Positions 11,651 to 23,431 of a DNA stretch of 64,000 nucleotides are shown here, in pieces. The notes under the pieces are model-generated. The model was given only the letters and a program-made list of their open reading frames with translations, searched no databases and was not told where the DNA came from. Both the position numbers and the translations under genes were made by a program. Position 1 is the stretch's first letter, and each line of letters opens with the position of its first letter. This DNA comes from Endothia cerciana (taxonomy: Eukaryota; Ascomycota; Sordariomycetes; Diaporthales; Cryphonectriaceae): the NCBI GenBank assembly GCA_026119935.1, contig JALRMH010000016.1, positions 186,001-250,000 of the forward strand, read 5' to 3'.

Positions 11651-12633
11651 CAATTGAAGTATCCAAGGGTCGGTTCGCAACAAGATGGGACTGCGGATGG
11701 CCGTTGAAGATGTGCTATATGAGACATCGGCCCGTGGAACGAATGACGAGCGACCGATTGAGTGACTCTCTCTGCTAGCGGATGCACGCTCTTGGGTGGG
11801 GCCAAAAGAAGGTGGCTGCTAATTACATAGAGTAGAGGCAAACCGCCCCTCTCTTGGCTCCTCCATCTGCCTGCTTGACTCGCAATTGGGCGGCCCCCCT
11901 ACTATCACGACAATCCGGCGGGCGCCCGGGTCCCGAAATACCAGGCAGGTCTAAGACTGGCCTCCTATTGCGTGAGGCACCCGGCGGGACGGAGCCGCCG
12001 CCGCGCATGATAAGCGAGGTGAGATCCATCCCCATTCCACCGCAGAGCGCCGGGCCGTTTGTTTCTCCCCTCACGCGCCCGCAGCCGCCGAGGGGGGGTT
12101 ACGCGTGGGCGTCTGTCTTGCAGCCCCGGCCTCAGCCCGGATCAGATCAGCCAGCCTTCATGCAGACGACACGTCTCCCGCGCCCACATATAACACTACG
12201 CGCTGTGCCCCGCCTCCCTCTCCGCCTTGCTGGAGACGGGGCCGGCTTGGCGCATGGCTCCTCGCGTCTGGCACGTTGCACTGCAGGTGCCGTCTTTGGG
12301 ATAGCAGGTCTTAAGGACGGCAACAGTTTGCGAGTGCCTGGGTACGGCCGTCACCGTCGACCAACCACACGAGAATGACCCAGATCTCGACCTGTCCCCT
12401 CATGCGCAATCTGAAATCCCATGACATCGTCTGTGAGCATTCCCATCACCCCTGGATCACTGTCGCGAACCATCCGGCGCAACTATTATAAGGTAGCGCC
12501 TCCAGGCGAGCCCAGCCCCATCGGTTCCTTCATCAGTTGGCCCTGACGCCCCAGGCGGTGACCTTCCGTCTTCAGGTCCCTGACACATGCCAGCAGCCCG
12601 ATCCAGATGCGGTGGCCATCCTTCGCCGTCTTG

Positions 12634-12648
12634 CCCCCCCCCCCCCCC
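12634..12648 (+). repeat. Poly-C tract (15 C)
   Basis: An uninterrupted run of 15 C in the intergenic region. Confidence 0.9.
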
Positions 12649-13561
12649 AACCCAACCACTCTCGAACGGTGTCCACGACCATGTTGCCGGTGGGCGCTGC
12701 CTGATGCCCTGCACGACTCCACGGCGGTCCACCTGGGGTTGATTCCGGGCAGGGGAGAGGTTGTCCGGTTAGCTTCATGGGGGGAGGAGGGGTTGGGCAG
12801 CTCTTTACGCCATTGGTACGTCCTCTTGGTGGGCCCTCTGGTTGGCTGGGAGGGTAGGTGAGAAAGTGGACGCTCGGTGGCTTAGGATGCGCTGCCTCCC
12901 AGACCTCGGGAACTTGTGACAGAGCCCGCGAGGGACCCGGGGGGGCGGGGGGGGCGGTGGGGAGTATAGAGCTGAAAACACTGATGATGTCTCGAGGTGG
13001 TGGTGTTCATGGGTTCGCCGCGGGGTGTGGATCGCTGGTTGCACTTGCGAGTACTCAAGAAGGACTTGTCAACTTTGGCATGAAGATGGGAGCTGCCCGG
13101 TCAGCCCAGGCAGACCTGGTACCTAGATCACGAGACAGGAGCGGCCGCGGCTTATGTATCGAGCTTTTCCTTCTACATCACCAATCAGTAACAATCATTC
13201 CCTCGCCGCACCACCGGTCCTGACCGGCTTCGCGGGTTGTGATATCCGTCAAGGTTCATTGCAATCAAGGAAGCCCTTGAAAAGAGTCCTCTCGGCTTGG
13301 CTGGGAAGACTCCGGGCGGCATCGCGGTCTGACTTTTACCAGAACCAGCTACAATTCATGTGCACCACGGTACTGATGAATCCTTCTGTGCCCCACAACG
13401 CCGTGCCTCGCTGCTCATGCAAAGGATGTCCCCCTAAGGATGATACGTCGCAAGTATCCTGATCCTCACATCCACGTCCTGACGATGCAGAGCTGGCCCA
13501 TCTGCAATGCTCCCAGTCATAAGGACCAAGTCCCAACCTCTCCCCCAATCACATACCCACA

Positions 13562-15163
13562 CTAGCACTCATCGTATTCCAGGCCAATCGCTTGAAAGAT
13601 ATCGCCGACATTGGGTTCTGTCGTCTTTGGCAGGTGCTCCCCATCCAGTATCGATCGTCCATCCGTCCGGAGTATGAGGAGCCTGGCTTGCAGACCCTCC
13701 CTCTCGATGGCTTGCTGCATGCCCGTGCTCATTCGCTTCCCATCTCTGCAGACGAGAATTGCGTCGCCTGCGGCGGCCCCGAGCATGGGCACGTCAGCGT
13801 CGCCCCCGCCGAAGGTATGCACGCGCAGCCTGTAGTCCTCTCTGAGCTTCTTGACAAAGGCTGCCTTGACAGGGGGCGTGAAGATGGGGCGGCCCGCCTC
13901 GGCGGCCACCACCCCATGGACAGCCATAGACCGGGCCACGGGGACGTCCGAGTGTGCCTTTCCATGTAGGACTATCTCCAGGACCATCTCCCAGACCAGC
14001 TGCGGCCCGGACGTCAGGATGACGGTGAAGTAGCGACCCTGCAGCTTGAGCTTCCACAGTAGGCGCTCGAACTCTAGCGGCAGGTGAGCCGCGATCCTCG
14101 AGGCGAGCCTATGACAAGCCCGCACGTGGACCGCCGCCGTGTGGTTGCTCACCAGGTAGGAGACCTCGCGGAGGACCTTGAACGAAGATCTCCTGTCCTG
14201 GCGGAACAGAAAATCGCCGATCACATCCCGCGTGCCCGGCTTTCGCTGCTGCCCCGTCTGCACAACCGCCATCTCGCCCCACCATTGTGCCCAGGTATCC
14301 ATCTCCGTCAGTATGTGGTCTGCATCCATCACCAAGATCTGCTCAGACGACCGCTGGGCCCCCCCGGTCTTGGCCGCGAGCGACAGTGCGCTGGCGAGGT
14401 TGGTCGTTTCGTTCATCATGAAGAACTCGCGGACGCTCCCAGCCGTGCGGGTGACCTTCTGGACGAACGAAGAGGTGCTTCCGATCTTCAGGTCCTTGAT
14501 GGGGACCCCGTTGTTGTGCGCGGACATCCTCGCAATCCGGCCGTCCTCCCTCGACCACGCCCATAGCGCCTCGGGGCCCAGGTCGAGGCGCCGCCGGAAC
14601 CGATCCTGGCTTCGGTACTTGTAGATGAGATCCACGTCCTCATTCAGATACAGTATGAGTCCGCAGGCGCCGGGCCTCACCAGTGGGGCCGGGCAGATGT
14701 TCGCAGTATCGCCGTCGCGTCTCATGACGGTAAAGTTGCTCACCACTATGCACGGCTTCCCGCTCTGCTGGCGCAGGTCCTCGAGGACCTTGGCGATGTG
14801 CCCGCTGAACGCCTGAAGGAGCTCACCACCCTTGGGCCCCGACAGGTCCAGCCCGTGGGGACAGACCCGCCTGATGTAGTCGGAGACGTCGAAGAAGTTA
14901 AAGTCTGTGTTTCCAAGCTGGGACTGCAGGGCGGTGAGCATGTGTGACTTGCCGCACCCCTTGATGCCGGTGATGAGTATGATCTCTGGGTCCAGCCTCG
15001 CCCAGGCGGGAGCAGCCTGGTTGCCGTCGACGAGGGTCGCGGCGGTCGACAGGGGCGTGTCCCCCTCCATGGCGACGGCTGTCGCGGGTGAAGGGACGCT
15101 ACCGTCCTGGGTTGGGTTCACTTCGTCTGACGGGGCTGGAGCCATGTTGCTGTGGGGTGGCAT
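13562..15163 (-). CDS. P-loop kinase / HAD phosphatase fusion protein
   Basis: A single exon of 533 residues. Residues about 60-260 form a P-loop NTPase of nucleotide-kinase type (GIKGCGKS at 66-73). The next 250 residues form a HAD-like domain: motif I VMDADHIL (Asp280, Asp282), motif II LTSG (Thr384), a motif III lysine near 433, and motif IV GGDADVPML (Asp455, Asp457). The HAD half resembles phosphoserine phosphatase-like proteins. Relatives in other fungi that I recall carry a third, C-terminal uracil phosphoribosyltransferase-like domain. Here the protein ends at EYDEC and nothing like that domain follows in either strand downstream. A role in nucleotide or phosphate-ester salvage is possible but not shown. 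A second ATG lies six codons after the chosen start. The upstream leader carries a GCC/GCT triplet repeat. Confidence 0.8.
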   Translation of the reverse strand: MPPHSNMAPAPSDEVNPTQDGSVPSPATAVAMEGDTPLSTAATLVDGNQAAPAWARLDPEIILITGIKGCGKSHMLTALQSQLGNTDFNFFDVSDYIRRVCPHGLDLSGPKGGELLQAFSGHIAKVLEDLRQQSGKPCIVVSNFTVMRRDGDTANICPAPLVRPGACGLILYLNEDVDLIYKYRSQDRFRRRLDLGPEALWAWSREDGRIARMSAHNNGVPIKDLKIGSTSSFVQKVTRTAGSVREFFMMNETTNLASALSLAAKTGGAQRSSEQILVMDADHILTEMDTWAQWWGEMAVVQTGQQRKPGTRDVIGDFLFRQDRRSSFKVLREVSYLVSNHTAAVHVRACHRLASRIAAHLPLEFERLLWKLKLQGRYFTVILTSGPQLVWEMVLEIVLHGKAHSDVPVARSMAVHGVVAAEAGRPIFTPPVKAAFVKKLREDYRLRVHTFGGGDADVPMLGAAAGDAILVCRDGKRMSTGMQQAIEREGLQARLLILRTDGRSILDGEHLPKTTEPNVGDIFQAIGLEYDEC

Positions 15164-18132
15164 CGATGCGATTCCCGTAAGTGCGGGAGGGTGATCGACC
15201 TAGATGGTGATGCTGCCGCCGCCGCCGCCGCCGCCGCTGCTGCTGCTGCCGACCTGGAAAGCCCTGTTCGAGTTGATGCTTCGTCCTGGACTATGCTGTT
15301 TCTGCTTAGGAGCTGAGTGATACACCCTTGGTAACGGTTCCTGTTTGAGTGATATTTTCCTACTGATTGTTGTGTTCACTCAAGCTGCTAACGTCCCCGC
15401 CATCGACAGTGGGGCAACAAGATGGACAGTTACCAGGTGAGATCTGTGCAGCAAGTCCTTTTCACCTGCCGTGGAAAGTGTGCCTGCGAGATTTTCAACA
15501 CCCTATCTGGGCTGGCCTCGAATGTCGGGCGTTTTAGGATCGAAGGTATGTCAGTGCCGTAGAGTGTAAAATCAGGCGCGTGAAGACCAGGACGGGGCAG
15601 CTCAGGAGGAAGCAGGTTCAGTGGGTCGGGCTCTGGGACGTTGATGATCCAAGGCGCATTGAGCCCGAAAGATGGAAGTTGTCATGAAGAGAAGAAAGTC
15701 TGGACTGGGCCGGAGTGTTCCTTGGTAGAACGTGCTCTCATAGCTACAAACGCATGCGTTTGTTGTGAGGGGGGAGGGGAGGGCAAGTTATCCGTTCACT
15801 GACCACCCCCGGTGAAGCAGCTGATTCACCTTAAAGAAGAATGCCTTCTCCCCCGGCCTCCTTCATATGTCGTGTCAAACTGTGTCCATGTGGTCCTACA
15901 GACGAGGTTACACTGCAGCGGTGTGCAGCCGACATCAGGCTCATCGTTGGATGTCACTTTCAACTTTGTCTATGGTCAGAATTGGCCTCTCTTCTTAATA
16001 ACATCATCATCCATTGATCGTGGACTTTTCTGAACTTGGCTGGGAAGCCTGGTCATCTCAGCTCCACCCTAACGATGGTGGTTCATGTGTGGGACGAGGA
16101 GGATGTGCTTACAGAGCTCACCTTCAGTTGGAACACCTACCCGAGGTGCAGCTCTCCTAGAGAGCTGGAGAAGATAAACAAGGCCCTCTGTAAAAGAGAC
16201 AGACATGCTAAGAACCACAGTCTCCGATATGGACTGGGAGCTGCTAATTCTAGATCCGAGTACCCCGTTGCCGGCCAGGCTCATCGCTCAAGCTTCCGAA
16301 GTAATGGGCTTCACTGTGGCTAATCCCAGACAGGTTTAGAATAAGATGAAAGAATATGACTCGTAATCCAGTCTGCAATCCATACCTATCTCGTTGTTCA
16401 ACAAAGCTAACCATAGAGTCTCAAAAGCCCTTTCCACTCAGCATGTCTCAATTGCTGAGGCACTTGTTTACTGGTCATGCATGCATGCTATTTGGACACA
16501 CTTTGGATACAGCATCGGGCTGCAAAGATGGTGTGACCATAGTGTCCAGCCGGAGAGGCACTCATGCTTGTGCTCACTCACAGCCTGGCTGAGATAGATA
16601 AGAAAGAAACCGGGGTCCTGTGGCCTTCGATATTAATGCTGAGTTCTCAGAGAGTTGGGATGAGTCAACCCTTGTGGTAGGTCTTCCATTGCTTAGTGTT
16701 GCTAAGTCATGGCATGTGTTGCCTGTGATGCAATTTATACGATAAGGGCCTATACGGTCTAAGATATTGTATCTTCTGACCCAGCCATTAGCACCCATAG
16801 GAACATACCCATCCGGCATTTGCCTAACATTCCAATACGGTCCGGAAAAATGACCTTCCGACATTATTTCCGCCATCAGGCAATCACTAAGTCATATCTG
16901 GACCGGACTGTACATGATCGAGCTGTTACAAATACAGCATTTTCTGATAAGTAATGATTTCAGGCTTTCCACTGAACACAGACTGCCTACTTACGTAGGT
17001 AAGTATGTAGAAGAAAACGTGCAACTGCTTGCCCAGGCTGGGGCACTATCGTGTATTTCCGTACCTTCCGAAGGTTCCGGCTGAGGCTTGAGGCGACAAA
17101 ACGACATATAGCTTCGGAGGAGGGGGACGCTCCCAAGACATCATTGCTGTTACAAAATTGAGGCTGCTTCGGTTGGAAGGAATGAGCCTCATTGCACTAC
17201 GACGCCATCCTATAAGCATGAACGTGGCGTTGTTTCCTTGGAGCTTCGGGAACAGGACTAGGGCTATGCGACCATGACTGACCGAGGATGGGCATGTATG
17301 GCCAGCACAGGTCCACAAAAAGGCCGAGGAGGCGACTTTCGAAGTCCTTGCGAGTACGCTTTTCGATGTCAGAAGGAGCCTCTCACCGCCGCCCCGTCTA
17401 AGCAAAGTGCGCAAGCAGCATAAGCCTGGTCTGCTGCCCGAGGCGTGCCCGACTACAAGACAGCTCTACCCGGAAGGAAGCGAGGGCAGGACGTGAACAA
17501 CGCTTATAGTTCGACAATGGTCCCGCCCACTGATAAACCCCTGGCCTCATGATCCTTTCATGTCAAGGGGGTATGCCTATTGGCGAAGGGGATCAGCACG
17601 CTGGCATTCACGGGATCAGGTTTTGCCTTTGGAATCCATGCGGCACCGACGGCTACACATTCGTAGGAATCCGGCAGGATCATCTCGATCCTTGGCGTGC
17701 AGCAAAGATGCTGACAGGGCCCGGGCACCCTCGCCGGATCTCAGTCCCAATACAGATGACTATCGCCTGCAGATGCTGCGTCTTTCGCATCTGTCTGTCA
17801 GAAGGACATCATATCGCACCGGTTTTGGTTATGTCATCCGCCCCTGGGAGCTAGACCTGTCAGCCATGAGAGTTCGGGCCGGCTGCAAGCCGCGCACGAG
17901 ATTTCCTGCTCGAATGAAACGTCCGCTGGGTAATTGTCTTCCCACGCCAACTCGAGGGCAGATCTCTCGTCATCAGGCGGAGCCGGCCCTCTCTCAGCTC
18001 GACCTGCTTAGTCGTGCACTGGCTAGCTGGCCCGGTAGGTTGTGCCTTGCGTTTTGATGTTACTCAAACTTGCCTTCCAGGTTGATCCCTATTTTCACGC
18101 TGTAGTAGCTCGTCAGAATTTACCGAATCGCG
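15164..18132. other. Gene-free 3 kb region
   Basis: No gene supported. A triplet repeat lies at 15212-15250 in the leader of the P-loop/HAD gene. The remainder has short open frames only (at most about 165 codons, at 17560-18057) without known motifs. No terminal repeats or transposase signature were seen by eye. It may be regulatory or decayed DNA between a conserved block and the accessory block that follows. Confidence 0.55.
15212..15250 (+). repeat. (GCC)n/(GCT)n triplet microsatellite
   Basis: About 13 triplets of GCC and GCT in a row, 49-87 bp upstream of the P-loop/HAD start codon, probably in its 5' untranslated region (GGC/AGC on the sense strand). Confidence 0.85.
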
Positions 18133-19707
18133 ATGAATTATCTTGCTGACCACCCTTACGGAACCTTGCGTGAGTGTTAAAGCCTACCTTATGTCTACCG
18201 TAGGCCCACCACTCTTGCTTAGTTCTCCATCACCTGGATTCTTCGTTCAACGCCTCATCCCACAATCGACCACGATCCTGCCAGTACTCTCCATCCCAGC
18301 AGGTGGGCTTTTCGAGGATGAGATGGCCTTTGAAGTATTCAGAGATCCCGTGCAGGGTGCTTGCTTTATTATCTTGGTCATATTCACGCTGTTAAGCATC
18401 TTATGCGTCGGTTTGAGGTTCCTTGCGTCTCGACGTGCTTCTGGCAGGAATGGGGTTGAAGACTGGTTTGCACTAGGTGCTCTGATTTTTTATTTTGGTT
18501 GGGTTGTCAGTATTTCTCTAAGTAAGTTAGTTAGTCTTCACATGTCGCAGTAACATCGCCTAGTGTGACATTCTTGCTAAAACGTGTATTTACACAGCGT
18601 TGTATTATTACAATGGCGAGTCAGACGAAGAGAAAGTTTCCATGAAGAACATCATCGCCGGCCTTAAGGTGCGCTCCGCAAAAATGACGGGAAGGGTCAC
18701 CAAAGAGCTAATTCACTGGTGAAGATCTTCTGGGTCTCGGGGTTCTTCTTCGGCCCTAACCAGCTTTGCGCAAAGATGAGCATTCTGTTCCTCTACCACC
18801 GGATCTTTAGCAGGAACAAGACGTACGCACGCTGGATCCGGTTCCTCGGTCTCATTCAGATCGCGTGCACCACTGTCGAGGTTTTCGTCAACGCATTCCA
18901 GTGTTCCCCCGTGCGCAAATTCTGGGACCTAATGGAGAAGGACGGCTATTGTATTGATACGGGTCCATATTTGGTCGTTATGGAATCAGTAAACTCGATT
19001 GTGGACTTTGCGATGGCGCTTCTCGCCATGTATATGCTCCGCGAGCTTCAGATGAGCCTTCGAGCCAAGGTCAGATTAGGGCTCGTCTTTGTCGCCGCCG
19101 CATGGTGAGTGGAGGAATGTCTGTTGCGATAGCAGTAGTGCTTGATGTCACCCGATCAACGCCGCATGAGGCATTGGAGGAGTGCGGAGGCTTACAAAAT
19201 TGCAGGGCTGGAATCGTCGGATTCATCACTATCCATTACGCGTTCTTCCGCGGCAGTCTTCGTAAGTCTCGGGCCTTGTCATCAAGTCAACCACGGCGTC
19301 TGGCAAAAGATCGCTTTGAATTAACACGGGTGGTAGATTCGACCTTCATGTGGGGCATCTGGGCCACCATGCAAATGTCTTTCAGCATCATTTGTTGCTG
19401 CGTAATCACTCTCAAGCCCCTTTTCACCGGAAGAGGCCTGTTCGGCCGCTTCATAGACGTATGGTCAACAGGGGCCGGCAACACGAGCACTGATCACGGA
19501 CAATCCGCCAAAGTCAACGGGCCGCATTCAGGGGCCTGGATAAATCTGGGAAATGACAGAAACGGGATGACGCATACTTCGACAAAACCCATACCGTCAA
19601 GGTCTTACGCAGTGTTCATTACGGCCGGTGAAAGAGAAGAAGAGCATTATGAAGCGGGATATGAATTGAGGAATCTGCAATCGGGTTACCGGGGTCAGGA
19701 GCCATGA
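18133..19707 (+). CDS. Seven-helix integral membrane protein (fungal rhodopsin-domain / Pth11-like)
   Basis: Six exons: 18133-18169, 18300-18521, 18598-18668, 18725-19104, 19206-19261 and 19337-19707, about 378 residues, with every junction in phase. Exon 2 carries TM1 and part of TM2. Later exons carry GFFFGPNQLCAKMSILFLYHRIF, the CSPVRKFWD loop, the VVMESVNSIVDFAMALLAMYML helix, and WGIWATMQMSFSIICCC in the last helix. These are hallmarks of the fungal rhodopsin-domain membrane family, which includes Pth11-like receptors but lacks an N-terminal CFEM domain here. Members are plasma-membrane proteins, some involved in surface or host sensing; most have no known ligand. The first exon is the least certain part: its acceptor is a CAGCAG tandem, and translation could instead start at the ATG at 18323. 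The cytoplasmic tail is hydrophilic. Confidence 0.8.
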
Positions 19708-20109
19708 ACATCCCGAAAAAGCCTTGTATATCATGTAAATATCCAGTGGATATCTTGCTGAGATGATTCAGCAGTCCCAAATCGATAGCTATGTCGTCCT
19801 GACGAGGGACGACCCATGCCTGAGGGGTTCAGACTGATGCTCGCTGCAGTCTGAAGCCCGAGAATCGATTGAATCCAGTTTTTGAGAGAGCTCGTTCACT
19901 ATCCAAGACTTGAAAATTGCAATTGCGTACCAGTAGTTATTATAATTTTCTTGTTTCTTCACTTGTGGGGTATACCTCAGCAGCGACAAGATAAACCAAT
20001 TCTCTAAGCTCATTACCACCCCGAAATGTTCTGAGAGAGAGAGAAGTCCTAGCGGCTATCATTCCTTGGCCTATTAGCTGTAAACATCGAACACTGGCCA
20101 GCAACACCC
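19708..20109. other. Intergenic between convergent genes
   Basis: AT-richer 3' flanks of two genes that converge tail-to-tail. Nothing else seen. Confidence 0.6.
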
Positions 20110-20914
20110 TCACTCAAACTCGGCTATGAGGTGGTTCTTCAGCACCCCGTTCGGAAAGTCCTCTTCGCCTAGTGTGGTGGTGTGCGCCCATGGCTTCAGG
20201 CCATTTTCTTCCCGGATCGTCGAAGCAAAGCATTTACTCCAGTGAAGCCGAGGGAAAGCCCTGTGGACATCGGCTGTGGTATCCGGGTGGACCAGATCCG
20301 CATGACCACCCATGTTATCGTAGATCGTGGCTAGCTGGAGGAGCTGGCCCAGAAACGTGATCTTGCCTGTCTCTCCCAACGCCTGGTGACGGAAGATGGC
20401 TTCTGCGACAGCCTCTGCCTGCTCTTGCGGAGCCCCTAATTCCTTCCCTACCAGGTCAAGCGCAATTATGCCGCCATAGAACTCGAATGAGAGCTGGGTA
20501 GCCCGCAGGTTGTCATGAGTCGTCCCAATGTCGTGGAGCAAGGCTGTGACCGCCAAGGTCGATCGCGACAATGATTTGGCATAGTCAGGAAACTGTTGCT
20601 CCAGCATTGCGGCAGCTTCGCAGAGTCAGGATCGCCCCCTCCTCTGCCCGAAATCACAAAAGTAGACATCCCCCTGAGCACAACTCACCGAAGTAGAAGA
20701 CTCGCATGGAGTGGTTGTATGTCGGGACAGGCAGTTTTTCTCTGGCATACTCTTGGATCCTGGTGACAAGGTGATCGTCGGATGGAAACTGTAGATCTTG
20801 GATCAAGATACTGTTAGGCTTATTGATATAAGGCTCACCAGAAAGCAAGTCTTTAGGGCTAAGCGGGACAGCCGTCCATCCATGGACAGCTGAGAAGTCT
20901 CCAGAGGGCGACAT
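20110..20914 (-). CDS. HD-domain cyanamide hydratase (DDI2/DDI3-like)
   Basis: Exons 20914-20689 and 20615-20110 on the minus strand give 243 residues, the usual family length. The HD-domain metal site is visible: TYNHSMRVFYFG, with His in the first conserved block; LLHDIGTTHDN with the HD pair; EAIFRHQ; and LATIYDNMG. The N-terminal GWTAVPLSPKDLL and the C-terminal KPWAHTTTL are also typical of fungal DDI2-type proteins. The enzyme hydrates toxic cyanamide to urea using a zinc ion. In yeast the homologue is strongly induced by cyanamide and DNA-methylating agents. The start MSPSGDF fits the family start. The gene lies in a block with a lactonase and a carbamoyl hydrolase, which may point to nitrogen-compound detoxification. 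Confidence 0.9.
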
Positions 20915-21702
20915 AATCGGGCAACGAGTTGTTGGGTAACTTGTAGCAAGTGCGTGAAGTAATCTGCCTCTAATTTCTGATTCGTACTCTCTGAACGAAC
21001 AGAGCGGGCCTTTTATACTCGGAGAATGAGGGCTATTACGCTATATAAAGTTTCTCATATGCAGGGCATTAATAATCGTTGTCGTGATAGGTCGTGGCGA
21101 GCTCATGGTGTACCAATGTGTGTCACGTATTAGAAAGCAAAATTGAGCAGTTCCTCGGAGCTCAATGCGATGACGCGTTTTCGAGTGATCTTTCAATCCT
21201 GTTATGCCACTACTTGATTAATCCTATGTAGTTGCTATACTCAGCACTGCAGCTCTCAAGCGACTCGAAGCTGGATGTTCATAGACAGAATCTGTTTGAT
21301 CTCTCGTGCCTGACTGCATTGAATGGCTTCAAAACACTTGTATATGTCGCCCTTGGTCTTCTAAAGCTGGGAGCCGGAAACCAGTGTTGCGGAACGTAAA
21401 ATCAAAGTTGTCGGCAGCCGGACGCCTGGGCGCGAGACAGGGCATGCCGAGAAACAAAATCCGGGACAATCCGGAGGCCCATCAGTATTTAAGTGACTCA
21501 GTTCGGGAGCAGTGGACTCGCCGGGGCCCGCGTAAGCACCGTCGGGCTGGCTTCACTCCATGGGTCCGGCCCACCCAGCCGGGTCCCATTTTTATTTTCA
21601 GCTCAAGTACGATATATAAGATGATCGTGATGGAATGCGGTCTACAATGAAAGAAGATCCCGAGGCGTGATTCGCAAAAATCTCACTCTCGACGTCGACA
21701 AC
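20915..21702. other. Divergent promoter region between cyanamide hydratase and paraoxonase-like genes
   Basis: A 788-bp interval between two genes that read away from each other, so it should contain both promoters. A TATATAA-like stretch lies near 21610, about 90 bp before the paraoxonase-like start, and TATATAAAG lies near 21041. No open frame of note. Confidence 0.55.
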
Positions 21703-23022
21703 ATGGCCAGTCTGGGCAGGGCCGGTCTCATTATCGTTGTCTTTGTTGCTGTATTGCTTCAGCTACCCACCGTCAAGAATTCTGTAACGCTCCTCCGATT
21801 AGGCCTGGGGATTGGGAAGACCATTCAGCCTATCGACGACTTTCAACACCAATGCCGCCGGATCAACCATGCCCGCCTCCAGGCTTGCGAGGACATGTGG
21901 CTATCTGAAGCAACGAGGCAACTCTTTCTTGCCTGTTCTGATTCAGGATCACGCAGTCAATGGATGCCTGGGTATGCACGGCCTTGACCACTCATCACTC
22001 AAAAAAAATTCGAACTGATATGGATTTAGAGAAGGCGAATTCAACGCGGCAGGGCGGCCTACTAAAGATGCGATCATCGTCATGGACATGGACACCTTGG
22101 ATGTCAGGGAACTTCCCATGACCGGCTTCGAAGGGACCGCAGGTGACGGCATGATTAACGTCATCGGTTTTACTGGGCTTGGGAAGGAGGATGGTTCCGT
22201 CGAGCTCTTCATCACCAACTTCAGGCCTTCTATTGACCCTCTCACCGGTCAAATCGCAAGTGATCAGGCGGCGATCGGGGCCAACGCCACAATTGAGGTC
22301 TTTAGAACAGGTCTGCCAGCTGAAGTCCTGCAGCATGTGCGAACTCTGGCGGATCCTATCATCGCAACACCTAACAGAGTTGCTGCTATTGAAGGTCATG
22401 GACTATACATCACGAACGACCACGGTCAGCAAAAGACCGGGCTGAGGAGCCAGCTGTCTATCCTCCTACAGACGGGTGAAGTCGCTTTCTGTCCTACCGG
22501 CTCCTCTACACCCTGCTCGATCGTATCCACGGGGCATGGCTATCCCAACGGTCTGATATACAGCAGTATTGATCAACGCATCTACTTACCATGCAGTGCT
22601 GAAGGCAGGGTCAAAGTCTTGAAAACGGGTGTCAACAACTCGCTTGAGATCACCACCACGATCGATTTCAAATACGCCGTCGACAATCTCTCTGAGGACG
22701 GGGATGGGGTCATATGGGCTGCGGCGATGCCGCGAGGCATCGAGATTATGCGGCAATCAAAGGCCCCGTTCAGCCATTTTCCGCCAGCGACTGTTCTCAA
22801 GATCTCGCGTGCGAGCAATGGCACGTACGAGGTTGAAAAGGTTTTGGAAGATCGTGATGGCGAAGTTCTACCGGGGACAACCACTGTTGTTCACGACGTC
22901 TCCAGTGGAAGACTGGTCTTGAGTGGTAGGCTCTGCTAGCAAGCTTGATCGGGTGCGTTCCTTGCTGACATCAACCAGGAGTATTTTCCCCCTTCATCAC
23001 GGTGTGTGAGGGGCCCCATTAA
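21703..23022 (+). CDS. Paraoxonase/arylesterase (PON) family protein
   Basis: Three exons, 21703-21971, 22030-22925 and 22979-23022, give 402 residues. The third exon is tiny; it restores the conserved ending LSGVFSPFITVCEGPH, so reading on through the second donor would give a false C-terminus. A hydrophobic N-terminal segment (residues about 8-23) suggests a signal anchor into the secretory pathway. The body shows features of the six-bladed propeller: GMINVIGFTGL, LYITNDHG, ASVS-less but conserved GHGYPNGLIYSS, and YAVDNLSEDGDGVIWAAAMPRG. PON enzymes are calcium-dependent lactonases and arylesterases. The natural substrate is not predictable. The gene is divergent from the cyanamide hydratase gene. 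Confidence 0.88.
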
Positions 23023-23431
23023 CATAATTGACGCCTTCATCGTCAATGACGGGTGCGTTTTGGATGCCATTGGCCGTCTAATCCTGAAGTCAATCTGGAT
23101 GTAGTTCTTATGGGCAGGCATCTGCTTTCTTAGAACTGATTCTTCCTCAGCGGATGGATAAACAGGCAGCGCGCCGACAAAGGAAATTGCATACGTGATG
23201 CTCTGCCTTCGAATATCAGGATCTATGTTACAGTCTTGCCTCATTCTCAAGTTCCTCATGAGATCCCAAATACCATTAGAAAGCATAAAGAATGTGAACA
23301 TCTGTGGAGTTGCTTTTTGATACCACCATCATCCCTTGGAGCATGCATCCTGTTCGTGATGTGCAATTATTGTTCGCATTGGAGTATTTACTTGGCCTTA
23401 TTGATCCAGTGGTATTACTTTGGGCAGTTCA
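23023..23431. other. Intergenic between convergent genes
   Basis: A short 3' flank for both neighbours. A minus-strand open frame (22936-23301) overlaps the last paraoxonase-like exon and has no family match. Nothing else supported. Confidence 0.55.

Larger units (their letters stand above)
11580..13561. other. Intergenic, GC-rich, with poly-G and poly-C tracts
   Basis: No gene supported. It contains a 14-G run at 11637-11650 just upstream of the amidotransferase start and a 15-C run at 12634-12648. Open frames of 90-174 codons (for example 11854-12378, plus) have biased Pro/Arg/Gly composition expected from GC-rich noncoding DNA, and no family motif. The minus-strand promoter of the amidotransferase lies at the left end and the 3' flank of the P-loop/HAD gene at the right. 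Confidence 0.6.

Noticed and set aside
15164..18132. Possible transposable element in the 3-kb gap
   Set aside because: No terminal inverted repeats, target duplications or transposase/reverse transcriptase motifs could be found by eye, so it is left as unassigned noncoding DNA.
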